From Lacinutrix sp. C3R15 (GTDB taxonomy: Bacteria; Bacteroidota; Bacteroidia; Flavobacteriales; Flavobacteriaceae), in NCBI RefSeq assembly GCF_018860825.1, contig NZ_JAHKPZ010000023.1, forward strand, positions 62,001 through 126,000: DNA of 64,000 nucleotides, given 5' to 3'. Shown here piece after piece: positions 46,086 to 55,363 of this stretch. The notes under the pieces were generated by a model. It was given only the letters and a program-made list of their open reading frames with translations, did no database searches and was not told the origin of the DNA. How positions within the stretch are numbered: position 1 is the stretch's first letter; the number at the start of each line of letters is the position of its first letter. A program made the translations under genes and the position numbers.

Positions 46086-46781
46086 ATGAAATCTAAAGAT
46101 TTTTTCGCTCTCTTAAATAATATCTCTACGCTGCCAATTCATGTAATAGATGCAACTATTCCCATATCGCAATATATTGCTATCAATGTATCTGAAAACA
46201 ATATAGATCTAAATACTTTTAATGTTTCTTCTTCTCTTGCTTGGCAGGAATATATAGATCGCTATCTTCAAAAACATCATAAAAAAATAGCCTTTGGTGG
46301 CTATTTAGAACAACGTAATATCTATAAGCGTAGTACCTATTTTAACCAAGAAAATAATGAGGAGGAACGCAATATACATCTAGGTGTAGATTTATGGGTT
46401 GCTGCAGGAACCAAAATACTAACTCCTTTAGATGCCACTGTACATAGTTTTAAAAATAATACCCATTATGGAGATTATGGGCCAACCATAATTTTAAAAC
46501 ACATTATTAATGAGGAAGAATTCTTCACTCTGTATGGACATTTAAGTGTAGCATCCATTCAAGGTTTAAAAGTTGGGCAATATTTTAAAGCTGGAGAGTG
46601 TATTGCAACTTTAGGAGATGCTTCTGTTAATGGAGATTATGCACCACATCTACACTTTCAAATTATTAAAGATTTAGAAAATAACGTAGGCGATTATCCT
46701 GGTGTTTGCAGCAAAAAAAATCTGGACAGATTTAAAATAAACTGCCCAGATCCTAACACATTACTTAAACTTAATTATTGA
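46086..46781 (+). CDS. M23 family peptidase (no signal peptide)
   Basis: A 231-residue protein whose C-terminal half is a LytM-type zinc endopeptidase domain: HLGVDLWVAAGTKI (His, Asp ligands), LYGHLSV and PHLHFQI (HxH). Such enzymes cut peptide crosslinks of peptidoglycan. There is no N-terminal hydrophobic stretch, so export by Sec is not evident. It overlaps the end of the convergent cohesin-like gene by 11 bases. Confidence 0.82.
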   Translation: MKSKDFFALLNNISTLPIHVIDATIPISQYIAINVSENNIDLNTFNVSSSLAWQEYIDRYLQKHHKKIAFGGYLEQRNIYKRSTYFNQENNEEERNIHLGVDLWVAAGTKILTPLDATVHSFKNNTHYGDYGPTIILKHIINEEEFFTLYGHLSVASIQGLKVGQYFKAGECIATLGDASVNGDYAPHLHFQIIKDLENNVGDYPGVCSKKNLDRFKINCPDPNTLLKLNY

Positions 46782-47544
46782 TTAATATTTTAAATGTAGC
46801 AATTGCATCATCTACAGAGGTGATTGTTACAAAATATAAGGCTTCCTCTAAATGTTTTATAGGAATAGCAATAGAATTACCATTCATATTCTTATTTTTA
46901 ATTTGTTGTATAAGTTTACCGTCTAGTGTATGTATTTTTATGTTTTTAATATTTGAAACGGTATTTGTTTTTATATACATCACATCGCTTACAGGGTTTG
47001 GAAATACCGAAATACTAGAAGTAAAGTTATTTTCTTCAGTAGTAAGTGTAGCTAATATTATGTCGTTTGCTGTTCCTAAAATATCTATACCGCTAGTGTT
47101 TGCTACTCCACTGCCATTAGGGTTTCCATTAGATGCTATGTCATGAGTAATCAATATGTTTTCAGAAGTGGCAACTACTTCAAAAACAGCAGTAAATACA
47201 GTTGAGGTTCCGGTTACGTCGTTAAATAAATTACCAGCAGAGTATTTTATCAATCCAGATTCTGAGGTAATCGTTTGTATTGCATCTAAATACGTATTGT
47301 CAGGAGTAAAGCTATTTAATTGTATAGCAGAATCATTGTAGTTTAAATAAATTTGTACCACTCTGTATGGTGTCGTTCCTGCAACAGCTTCAAGTGTATA
47401 GGTAAAGGTTTCTCCAACCTCTAAAGGAGGAGTAGCATCTACACTTGCGACTAAGTCAACGGTTTGTGCAAATGAGCTTAAAGAGCAAATTAATAATCCT
47501 AGTATGAATACTATTTTTTGTCTGAGTTTTTGCATGTTTTTCAT
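46771..47544 (-). CDS. Cohesin-like protein with T9SS type A sorting domain
   Basis: A 257-residue exported protein: signal peptide ending LICSLSSFAQ, then a beta-sandwich of about 140 residues (VDLVASVDATPPLEVGETF, RVVQIYLNYNDSAIQLNSF, VFTAVFEVVAT), whose order resembles a cohesin. The last 75 residues, with VFPNPVSDVMYIK and IKIHTLDGKLIQQI, are a type A T9SS C-terminal domain. It is 11 bases behind a 2039-residue gene that ends in a dockerin-like module. Cohesin assignment is by pattern only. Confidence 0.7.
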   Translation of the reverse strand: MKNMQKLRQKIVFILGLLICSLSSFAQTVDLVASVDATPPLEVGETFTYTLEAVAGTTPYRVVQIYLNYNDSAIQLNSFTPDNTYLDAIQTITSESGLIKYSAGNLFNDVTGTSTVFTAVFEVVATSENILITHDIASNGNPNGSGVANTSGIDILGTANDIILATLTTEENNFTSSISVFPNPVSDVMYIKTNTVSNIKNIKIHTLDGKLIQQIKNKNMNGNSIAIPIKHLEEALYFVTITSVDDAIATFKILINN

Positions 47545-47555
47545 AATTATAATTT

Positions 47556-50500
47556 TTAATCGTTTTGTGTTTCTCCAGTTAGGCTATAGTTTCCAGTAAT
47601 TATGGCGTAGTCTAAAAAGTTTATGGTTTGGTTATTGTCAAAATCTACGCGACTATCATAACCAATCTGTGTAGAATTTAAACCGTAGGTACTAGATAAT
47701 ATACCATAGTCTAAAAAAGAGACCGTGTTATCATTATTAGCATCACCTGCTAATAATGGGCTTACTGTTTCTGTTTGATTTCCTGTTAAACTAACATTTA
47801 AAAGACGTTGTAAATACATTGGGTGTTTTACTAATACTTTATAATTTCCTGGCAGAATTTCTGTGCTTAAAATTAATGCTCCAACAGGGTTGGCAGTTGC
47901 ATTTAAACTGTAAGCAGGATTTACTAAGTCATTTTCATCATAAATAATAACTGTATAATTACCAGTATAATCGGTTCTTGCTTGTAGCGAAACATTTAAG
48001 TGTAATATATAAGTTGATTTTACAGTTATAGTTTGATTACATGAAGTAGATACGTTTCCGTAAGCATCTGTTGCTGTCCAGGTTATAATGGTATCTCCTA
48101 GAGGATATGGATCTGAAAGTAATAAAGCATCGTCTCGTATGCCAGTATACGTAATTGCTCCTGTGCAATTTTCTGTAACTGTAGGTTCTATAATTGTTAT
48201 AGATGCCTCTGTTGTACCATTAGGGATAGTTTCAACAATATCAGCAGGACATGTAATTACAGGTATTTCATCATCTGTAATTGTAATAGTCTGTTCACAA
48301 GTACTTGAGTCGTTACCTGTAGTATCTGTAGCTGTCCAGGTAATAGTTGTATCACCTACAGGATAAGGATCTGTTAGTAAAAGGGCGTCACTTCGTACTC
48401 CTGTGTAGGTAATATTTGCAGAACAATTATCGGTTGCTGTAGGTTCTATAATTGTTACGTTAGCATCACAATATCCAGTGTCTGCAGTTTGTGTTATGTT
48501 CTCCATACAGGTAATTACAGGTACTTCATCTTCTGTAATGCTTATTGTTTGCTCACAAGTTATAGATTCATTACCAGAAGCATCTGTTGCAGTCCAGGTA
48601 ATGGTTGTGTCACCAACAGGGTAAGGATCTGTTAGCAATAAGGCGTCATCACGAACACCAGAATATGTAATGCTAGTAGCGCAATTATCGGTTGCAGTAG
48701 GCTCTGTAATCGTTAGCGTAGCTTCGCAAAGTCCTGTGTCTGCGGCTTGTGTTATATCTTCAGGACAAGTAATTACAGGTGCTTCATCATCTGTAATTGT
48801 AATAGTCTGTTCGCAAGTTATAGATTCATTACCAGAAGCATCTGTTGCAGTCCAGGTAATGGTTGTGTCTCCAACAGGATAAGTATCTGTTAATAATAAG
48901 GCGTCATCACGAACACCAGAATAGGTAATGCTAGTAGCGCAATTATCGGTTGCAGTAGGTTCTATAATCGTTAGCGTAGCTTCACAAAGTCCTGCGTCTG
49001 CGGCTTGTGTTATATCTTCAGGACAAGTAATTACAGGTACTTCATCATCTGTAATTGTAATAGTCTGCTCACAAGTTATAGATTCATTTCCAGAAGTATC
49101 TGTAGCTGTCCAGGTGATGGTTGTTTCTCCAACAGGATAAGCATCTGTTAACAATAAGGCATCATCACGAACACCAGAATAGGTTATGCCTGAAGAACAG
49201 TTATCGGTTGCAGTAGGTTCAATAATCGTTACTGTAGCTTCACAAAGTCCTGCGTCTGCTGTTTGTGTTATATCCTCAGGGCATACAATTACAGGTACTT
49301 CATCCTCTGTAATGGTTACTGTCTGCTCACAAGTTAAAGATTCATTTCCAGAAGCATCTGTTGCAGTCCAGGTAATGGTTGTGACACCTACAGGATAAGC
49401 ATCTGTTAGTAATAAGGCATCATCACGAACACCAGAATAGGTAATGCCTGCAGAACAATTATCGGTTGCAGTAGGTTCTATAATCGTTACTGTAGCTTCG
49501 CAAAGTCCTGTGTCTGCGGCTTGTGTTATATCTTCAGGACAAGTAATTACAGGTGCTTCATCCTCTGTAATTGTAATAGTCTGTTCGCAAGTTATAGATT
49601 CATTACCAGAAGCATCTGTTGCAGTCCAGGTAATGGTTGTAACACCAACAGGATAAGGATCGGTTAATAATAAGGCGTCATCACGAACACCAGAATAGGT
49701 AATGCTAGTAGCGCAATTATCGGTTGCAGTAGGTTCTGTAATCGTTACTGTAGCTTCACAAAGCGCTGCATCTGCTGTTTGCGTAATATTTTCAGGACAT
49801 GTAATTATAGGAACTTCAGTGTCTTCAATAACGGTCCAGATAAAAGTTTCAATAGCATCTGTACTTCCTGTTTTAGAAACAGTAACAGTTACTTGGTGTA
49901 CACCATCACTATTTAATCCTCCTGTAGTAGCACTAGAATCAATAGTACCAAAAATAAGCCCGTTAGTTGGTTCCATTTGCAGTCCGCTTGGTTGTCCACT
50001 AATAGAGTAAGTGAAGTTTTCGTTAGCATCACCACCATTTGCAATAACTGAAAAATCAGAAATTTCTGAGGCGCAACTAGTAATATCAGCAATAGGATCT
50101 ATAATAATATCAGAACCTTGTAGTGCCAATATTTCAATAGCATTTACCATTGGGTTTTCAATATTTCTGAAAAATTCAATTTCTAAAATACCATCTAATA
50201 CAAGCACATTGTGTTGAATCATACCAGCAACACGATGTCCATAGGTTGCTGAAGGGTCAAAATTTTGTAAAAAGCGTTGGTTTTCAATGTCTACACTATA
50301 AATTCTTTCACCAGGATCTGAAGTACCATTGTATAAATTAGCGACATAAAAATTAACAATATAATCTCCGTTAGGTACAGGAATAGAAAATATCATAGGA
50401 ATTGAAGTCACGCTAATGCTACGTTGTGAATTCATTACTGTTTCGTAGGTTGTTTGGTCTATATATGAAGGTATTGATGCGTCTTTAGCTGTGTAGTCAA

Positions 50501-53500
50501 GCGTAGAAATATTGTATCTAGATCCAGAAGAAACTGCATACGATGTACCAGTAAACGTTCCGTTTGTATCGTTTGCCTCCCAGTCTGGGCCAGCATCTGA
50601 TGCAGCAACTAAAGGGCCTCCTGCATTTATTCTAACTAAAGGAGAATAAGTGTCTGTAATTTCACCTGTAACACTTATGGAAATAGGAGAGTTGTTTCCA
50701 GAATGTACAATTTCTAAAGAAGCATTTTTAACACCTATATTACTATTAGAAATAAAGTGTATCGGAATATCTTCATTCGTTCCTGCATTAATAGTTAAAG
50801 GCAAAGCAATATCTGTAGCAAACATAGCAGCATCTGTACCAGTAAAATTAAGAGCAGTTATGGTTATGGCGTCATCTGTTGGACCTCCTTCATTACTAAT
50901 ATTAAGTGGTTTTGTTCTTAAAGAATTTGTGGTAGGAGTTAATCCAAAATCTAATGGATTAGGTGTAGCTGCTAATATACCGTTTTGGTTTTCGTAAACT
51001 TCAATATAATCCCAGGTAGCAGTAAAAGGGTTTGCAGAAGCGCCAGTATCTCTAGCGGTAGAAATAATACTAATTGCTAAGCCTTTATTATCTGTAGCAT
51101 CTAAAAAATTTAGCGGCAAGGTTATGGGGCTTCCTAAAACAATTAATGTTTGTCCGTCATCTATAGAGTAAAATGGTTGCGCTGTATTTGCAGAAGGATC
51201 TATACTAAAATATAGGTTTACAGAGCCAGCATCTAAAATATTAGGAACATCATAAGTGTTGTTTATGGTTACCACGCCATTATTTTCTAATAGTACTTGT
51301 AAGCCATTTACAGTATCGGCATTACTAACGCCATTCATTAAAACAAGCTTTAAATAATTATCTTGATCACCATTACCAAAACTAATACCACAGGATTGAA
51401 AATCTACGGGTTGTGTTTGTGAACCATTAATACCAAAATATGGAGATTCTATTTTAGATTGAATAGTAAAAGGATTAGAATTGCTATCTACTTGTACACC
51501 AAATTGAAACCCATTATCTTGATTATTAGTTATGGCATCACCAATAGTTACATAATCTACTGTAGCCTTACCAGCAGCACCTCCAAAGGAAAGGTCTGCT
51601 TCATCAAATTGTGTTAAGTAGTCTGTGCTTCCAGAAGGGTCTAACATCAAACCTGTAAAACCTAAGCCAAAAAAACCAGTTCCAGGATCGTTATTCCAAA
51701 AAGCAAAATGAACAGGAAGGTTCGTGTTTAAACCGTTATTAGCATCTAGAGCAAAAGCGTCATTAACGTCTAATATGCCATCATTATCATCATCAGGATC
51801 ATTTAAATCTGAAATAAAATCACCATCATTATCGTTAGGTTTGCTCCCTTGAGAACAAATGTTTGTGCCATTATCAATTTCATCTTGGTTAGAAAAACCA
51901 TCACCATCATTATCTGCAAGAGGGTCGTATTCTGGTTCTCCTGGTTGCGCACAATCTAAATCAGAAGGCTCAAAAATAGTAATGTTATTTGCTCCATAAG
52001 TAGCAGCCCAAACAGTACCAGGAAAAATATCTGTATCTCCTTGCGCTGTAATATCTAAAGGTAAAGCGCCAAAACCACTAAAAATAATTTCTTGCTCTAA
52101 AACAGTGTCTCCAGCAGCATTTAGTGCATATCTGTTAATGTCTCCATTAAAAGAAGCGGTTAAGATGTTGCCTTGCATAATACCGCTAAAATTAGATGCT
52201 TTAAACTCTAGTATACCATTGGTAGAAGAGGGTCTAACATCTAGAATGTTTACTTTAGTGCTGCCAACAGGCTCATCTACAAGGTATTCTCCAAAACGAG
52301 GGTCATCTGGGAAATCACTAATAGAAAAAGAAGTATTAAAATATCCCGAAGTTCCTGTTAATAAAGATTGTAAGGTGTTGGTACTAGTAGCAACCCAGGA
52401 ACCATTAATTTTTTCATAGGCAATTACTTCTGCTCGAGAAGGAAAGGCATTAATAGGAATTGGATGTCCTCCGTAATATGTTTTATTAGGATCGTTTATT
52501 GTACCTACAAAATGTAAAGGATCGCCAATTAAACTACTTCCAGATTCATTCATTTCATTTTTTATGTAATGATTTAAAGGATCGTAAGTAACTGTGCTTT
52601 CGTCTCCTAAAAAGGTGTCTGTTGCGCTGTCATAAATTTTAGGAACGCCTCCCCAAAGGGAGTTAGGTCCATTATCTGAAGTGTAGATTCTTCCGTTGTC
52701 GGTAACTACAACATCATAAGCATTTCTAAAACCAGGAGCAAATAATTGTATTGGGCCTCCAGCTTCTGGAAAAGCTTGGTTTAAACTGTTGTTTCCTCCA
52801 AAAGGATCGTTTATATCTATGGTTGCATCTCGTAAAGGATGCCCTACAGGATATGGAAAATCTGCATGTGTTTTATCTATATCTAATCTTGTTGGGTCAT
52901 TAAGTGTAGGTAAATCATATACGTAATCGGTATTGTTTCTTGGGTCTGTATAGGTAGGCATACCTTCTAACTGAGTTAAATCTACAATAAGCATAGAAGC
53001 AGAAAGAAAATACTCAGGAGTGCCAGCAAAATTATTACTTGGTGCTCCTTTGTTGGTATTACCACCTTGCACAATTAATAGGTATTTGTTTCCTGCGCGT
53101 TCAAAAGTGTCCATACCATTGATGGCATGATTTTCTTCGCATCGAGGTAATCCTCTTATAAGGTCTACTTTATCCCAAGAAGTACCATTCCATTCTAATT
53201 TAGATAGAATACCAGAATTGGTGTCTAGGTTAGTGTCACTACCAGCGCCACCACCACCAAATAAAAAGTCTGATGAGGTTACGTATAAAATAGGATTTGT
53301 AGGCGTTCCTGCAGTAACAATTCCTGTTATTAAACGTTGTTGTGTAGGATTAGAAATTCCAGAATCATCATGATTAACAATACCTGTTTGTATAGTGGTA
53401 ATTTCTTCTGTATTGGTAATGGTATAGGTTCCGTTTCCTGATGTAGCAGCGTCTCTACTTATAGTATACGCCAAAATTTTCCCGTCTTGTTGTGCTATAT

Positions 53501-53675
53501 ATAGCCTGTTGTCTGGTCCAAATTCTAAAGAAGTAGGGTTAAGTACAGATTCTCCTACTAGGCTGGATGATCCAAAGCTAATGGTTTGAGCATTTGTGTT
53601 TAAAGAAAAGTGTAAGGTAGAAATTAAGAGACATAGCACAAAATTTCGCTTTATTGTAAAGTAAAGCTGCATCAT
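47556..53675 (-). CDS. Giant multidomain secreted protein: beta-propeller, malectin, seven HYR, dockerin
   Basis: A 2039-residue exported protein. After a signal peptide (cleaved near NTNAQ): a PQQ/sorbosone dehydrogenase-like beta-propeller (about 32-575), thrombospondin-3-like calcium repeats (DNDGDGFSNQDEIDNG and following, about 585-640), a legume-lectin-like domain, a choice-of-anchor-type Ig domain (NPLDFGLTPTTNSLRTKPL), a malectin-like domain (about 1012-1185, VRINAGGPLVAASDAGPDW), a putative Ig domain, seven HYR repeats (about 1287-1885), and two dockerin-like calcium loops (DANNDNTVSFLD and DFDNNQTINFLD) near the C terminus. No T9SS domain follows. It is probably a large adhesin or glycan-acting surface protein. 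No frameshift is seen. Confidence 0.85.
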   Translation of the reverse strand: MMQLYFTIKRNFVLCLLISTLHFSLNTNAQTISFGSSSLVGESVLNPTSLEFGPDNRLYIAQQDGKILAYTISRDAATSGNGTYTITNTEEITTIQTGIVNHDDSGISNPTQQRLITGIVTAGTPTNPILYVTSSDFLFGGGGAGSDTNLDTNSGILSKLEWNGTSWDKVDLIRGLPRCEENHAINGMDTFERAGNKYLLIVQGGNTNKGAPSNNFAGTPEYFLSASMLIVDLTQLEGMPTYTDPRNNTDYVYDLPTLNDPTRLDIDKTHADFPYPVGHPLRDATIDINDPFGGNNSLNQAFPEAGGPIQLFAPGFRNAYDVVVTDNGRIYTSDNGPNSLWGGVPKIYDSATDTFLGDESTVTYDPLNHYIKNEMNESGSSLIGDPLHFVGTINDPNKTYYGGHPIPINAFPSRAEVIAYEKINGSWVATSTNTLQSLLTGTSGYFNTSFSISDFPDDPRFGEYLVDEPVGSTKVNILDVRPSSTNGILEFKASNFSGIMQGNILTASFNGDINRYALNAAGDTVLEQEIIFSGFGALPLDITAQGDTDIFPGTVWAATYGANNITIFEPSDLDCAQPGEPEYDPLADNDGDGFSNQDEIDNGTNICSQGSKPNDNDGDFISDLNDPDDDNDGILDVNDAFALDANNGLNTNLPVHFAFWNNDPGTGFFGLGFTGLMLDPSGSTDYLTQFDEADLSFGGAAGKATVDYVTIGDAITNNQDNGFQFGVQVDSNSNPFTIQSKIESPYFGINGSQTQPVDFQSCGISFGNGDQDNYLKLVLMNGVSNADTVNGLQVLLENNGVVTINNTYDVPNILDAGSVNLYFSIDPSANTAQPFYSIDDGQTLIVLGSPITLPLNFLDATDNKGLAISIISTARDTGASANPFTATWDYIEVYENQNGILAATPNPLDFGLTPTTNSLRTKPLNISNEGGPTDDAITITALNFTGTDAAMFATDIALPLTINAGTNEDIPIHFISNSNIGVKNASLEIVHSGNNSPISISVTGEITDTYSPLVRINAGGPLVAASDAGPDWEANDTNGTFTGTSYAVSSGSRYNISTLDYTAKDASIPSYIDQTTYETVMNSQRSISVTSIPMIFSIPVPNGDYIVNFYVANLYNGTSDPGERIYSVDIENQRFLQNFDPSATYGHRVAGMIQHNVLVLDGILEIEFFRNIENPMVNAIEILALQGSDIIIDPIADITSCASEISDFSVIANGGDANENFTYSISGQPSGLQMEPTNGLIFGTIDSSATTGGLNSDGVHQVTVTVSKTGSTDAIETFIWTVIEDTEVPIITCPENITQTADAALCEATVTITEPTATDNCATSITYSGVRDDALLLTDPYPVGVTTITWTATDASGNESITCEQTITITEDEAPVITCPEDITQAADTGLCEATVTIIEPTATDNCSAGITYSGVRDDALLLTDAYPVGVTTITWTATDASGNESLTCEQTVTITEDEVPVIVCPEDITQTADAGLCEATVTIIEPTATDNCSSGITYSGVRDDALLLTDAYPVGETTITWTATDTSGNESITCEQTITITDDEVPVITCPEDITQAADAGLCEATLTIIEPTATDNCATSITYSGVRDDALLLTDTYPVGDTTITWTATDASGNESITCEQTITITDDEAPVITCPEDITQAADTGLCEATLTITEPTATDNCATSITYSGVRDDALLLTDPYPVGDTTITWTATDASGNESITCEQTISITEDEVPVITCMENITQTADTGYCDANVTIIEPTATDNCSANITYTGVRSDALLLTDPYPVGDTTITWTATDTTGNDSSTCEQTITITDDEIPVITCPADIVETIPNGTTEASITIIEPTVTENCTGAITYTGIRDDALLLSDPYPLGDTIITWTATDAYGNVSTSCNQTITVKSTYILHLNVSLQARTDYTGNYTVIIYDENDLVNPAYSLNATANPVGALILSTEILPGNYKVLVKHPMYLQRLLNVSLTGNQTETVSPLLAGDANNDNTVSFLDYGILSSTYGLNSTQIGYDSRVDFDNNQTINFLDYAIITGNYSLTGETQND
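48020..49813 (-). repeat. Seven tandem HYR-coding repeats of 258 bp
   Basis: Units of 86 codons repeat seven times, each beginning near ITCPE-[ND]-ITQ and containing ATDNC, RDDALLLTD, YPVG-x-TTITWTATD and CEQTITIT. Units 1-6 are very similar in both protein and DNA; the last, starting ITCPADIVETIPNG, has diverged most. The frame stays open through all seven. Confidence 0.9.
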
Positions 53676-53867
53676 TTTTTTTTGTTTTTTTTGTTTATTA
53701 AGTGCTATTAATCAAAAAAAAATAAAGAGATGTAAGTTGCTTAATAGCAACATGTTAAATTTAAGTAATAATGACTAGATTTAGACGCTAGAGGTGTTTT
53801 TTTCGTTGAAATGGAAAAAAACAAGGTGTTTTGTAGAGCAAGAAATAATAAGGTAAGAAAATATGTT
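53676..53867. other. Intergenic region upstream of the giant gene
   Basis: A hairpin GTTGCT-TAAT-AGCAAC at 53736-53751 is the only structure. No clear -7 box is seen on the reverse strand. Confidence 0.3.
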
Positions 53868-54272
53868 TTATTCTTCGTTTAATTTGTTAATAGCTGCTAA
53901 TCTGCCAATAAAAAATGCTGCAATTACAGAAATTATACCGGAAATGATAGACCAAGTAGGATGAGACATAGCCAAAGAGCCACCAATAGATCCTGTAATG
54001 ATTATTGCGGATACTATATAGGCAGGGATTAATGAGTTTTCTGAAACGGCTGTAGATGCAATCATACCGCCAACAATACCAAAACAATGCGCTACAATAA
54101 CTAGAATCATTGCTCCTTTAGGTATTAAATGCATGTTTTGTTTAATAGATTCTGGCTCCATAGGATTAGCTCCTTGCGGGAAAGTAAAAAACTGAGGGCC
54201 TAAAATATATAATAAAAATACTACTAATCCAGCAACAACAAGACCAACAGTAATGGCAAACACGTTTCTCAT
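53868..54272 (-). CDS. Small four-helix membrane protein
   Basis: A 134-residue protein with four hydrophobic helices (NVFAITVGLVVAGLVVFLL, AMILVIVAHCFGIVGGMIA, PAYIVSAIIITGSIGGSL, WSIISGIISVIAAFFIG). No motif recognised. It stands alone, bounded by the terminator at 54373 on its upstream side. Function unknown. Confidence 0.75.
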   Translation of the reverse strand: MRNVFAITVGLVVAGLVVFLLYILGPQFFTFPQGANPMEPESIKQNMHLIPKGAMILVIVAHCFGIVGGMIASTAVSENSLIPAYIVSAIIITGSIGGSLAMSHPTWSIISGIISVIAAFFIGRLAAINKLNEE

Positions 54273-54372
54273 ATCTTTAATTTTGGTTAGGTATTTTTAA
54301 AGATACAAAAAAATATTAGTTAAAAAATTTAGAATATGTGTTGTTTTGGTTTTTGTTGTACCATATTGTAAA

Positions 54373-54404
54373 AAAAGACTTGAAGTATATACTTCAAGTC
54401 TTTT
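54373..54404. terminator. Perfect 32-bp palindrome, probable terminator
   Basis: AAAAGACTTGAAGTAT is followed at once by its exact complement. The ends are A and T runs on both strands, so it can act bidirectionally. It lies just downstream of the secA remnant and could end transcription of the exported-protein pair above it. Confidence 0.8.
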
Positions 54405-54451
54405 AATTAATATAATTGTTTTGCTAGGTGTATTAAGTTGTTTTTTTTCTA

Positions 54452-54608
54452 CCAAAAACCATTCTCCTTTGGCTATTAGCTTTGCTTGTTTGTGTTGGTG
54501 ATGCTCCTTTAAATAAGAAAGAAATTACGTCTTTATTTATCTGATCTATTGTAGGTTTAAACAACTCAAAAGCTTCAAACTTATAGATTAATAAAGGATT
54601 TTTTTGCT
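54452..54608 (-). pseudogene. Decayed duplicate of the secA 3' end
   Basis: Bases 54506-54608 match secA 56400-56502 at 100 of 103 positions (about residues 984-1017 of SecA, LLIYKFEAFELF to SFLFKG). Bases 54452-54478 match the end of secA (56110-56136) at about 22 of 27. The stretch of some 240 bases between them in secA is missing, and the second block is out of frame with stop codons, so no functional product remains. It is on the same strand as secA but separated from it by two other genes. Confidence 0.9.
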
Positions 54609-54627
54609 TATTAACTATTATCGAATT

Positions 54628-55353
54628 TTATCTGATATGTATTGGAATGGAAATAAGTGTTTTATCCAAAGAGAGTGTTAGTTCAATATGATTAGGGGCT
54701 AAATAAATAAAATTAGCAGTTAAATTTTTAGTAGGTAAAATTAATTTTTTTGAATCTACAGTTAGTTCTGCGGCTATTAGATTCTTATCTAATTTATTGC
54801 TATTTGTAATGCGATAAAAAACCACTAGCCAATCGTTACCAGGGAAAGATTCCATTAATTTATTTACAGGTTTCCAATCGTTACCTGGAAATTTTATGCT
54901 GTTCTCTCTTGGTTTCCAGTCATTTCCTGGAAATTTTAGTTTAGAATTTTTAGGGTTCCAATCGTTGCCAGGAAAGCGAATAAGAGAATTGTTTTTTGGT
55001 TTCCAGTCGTTTCCCGGAAAAGCAGCAATAGAATCCTTGTTAGGTTGCCAGTCATTACCTGGAAAAAATAAAATATAGTACTTACCTGCTTTTAGTTTTA
55101 TGTTATTTACTAGTATGTCATTATTGAATTCTATTACTGTTTTACCGTTAGCGTTTTGCTTCCATTGATTTTTATAATTTTTTAATCCTTTGTTGTGATT
55201 TAGTGTCTGCTTTTTAGGCAGGTTGATGCTTGTTTTTAATTCTGTTTCACCAATTTTTTGGATAGTGATATTGGTAACTGTTTGTTCTTGTGCTCTTGAA
55301 ACAGCGGTAGTACATAGCACAAAAAGGGTGTAATATAGTAAGTGAATTTTCAT
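54628..55353 (-). CDS. Exported protein with six FPGNDW repeats (DUF2911-like)
   Basis: A 241-residue protein with signal peptide ending TAVSRAQ. The edges resemble DUF2911: LKAGKYYILFFPGNDW then, after the repeats, LVVFYRITN and a beta-rich end similar to the 42660 gene. Between them the hexapeptide FPGNDW occurs six times at about 11-16-residue spacing (FPGNDWQPNKDS, FPGNDWKPKNNS, FPGNDWNPKN, FPGNDWKPRENS, FPGNDWKPVN, FPGNDWLVV). The codons differ between copies, so the repeats are old or under selection. Function unknown. Confidence 0.7.
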   Translation of the reverse strand: MKIHLLYYTLFVLCTTAVSRAQEQTVTNITIQKIGETELKTSINLPKKQTLNHNKGLKNYKNQWKQNANGKTVIEFNNDILVNNIKLKAGKYYILFFPGNDWQPNKDSIAAFPGNDWKPKNNSLIRFPGNDWNPKNSKLKFPGNDWKPRENSIKFPGNDWKPVNKLMESFPGNDWLVVFYRITNSNKLDKNLIAAELTVDSKKLILPTKNLTANFIYLAPNHIELTLSLDKTLISIPIHIR

Positions 55354-55363
55354 AATAATGTTT

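Noticed and set aside
48088-50217. Regularly spaced ORFs of about 70 codons on the plus strand
   Set aside because: They are antisense shadows of the HYR array: they recur every 258 bases and have no start context or domains of their own.
54440-54627. A short protein-coding gene in the region after the FPGNDW gene
   Set aside because: It is a frame-disrupted copy of the secA 3' end, with stops in the second block.
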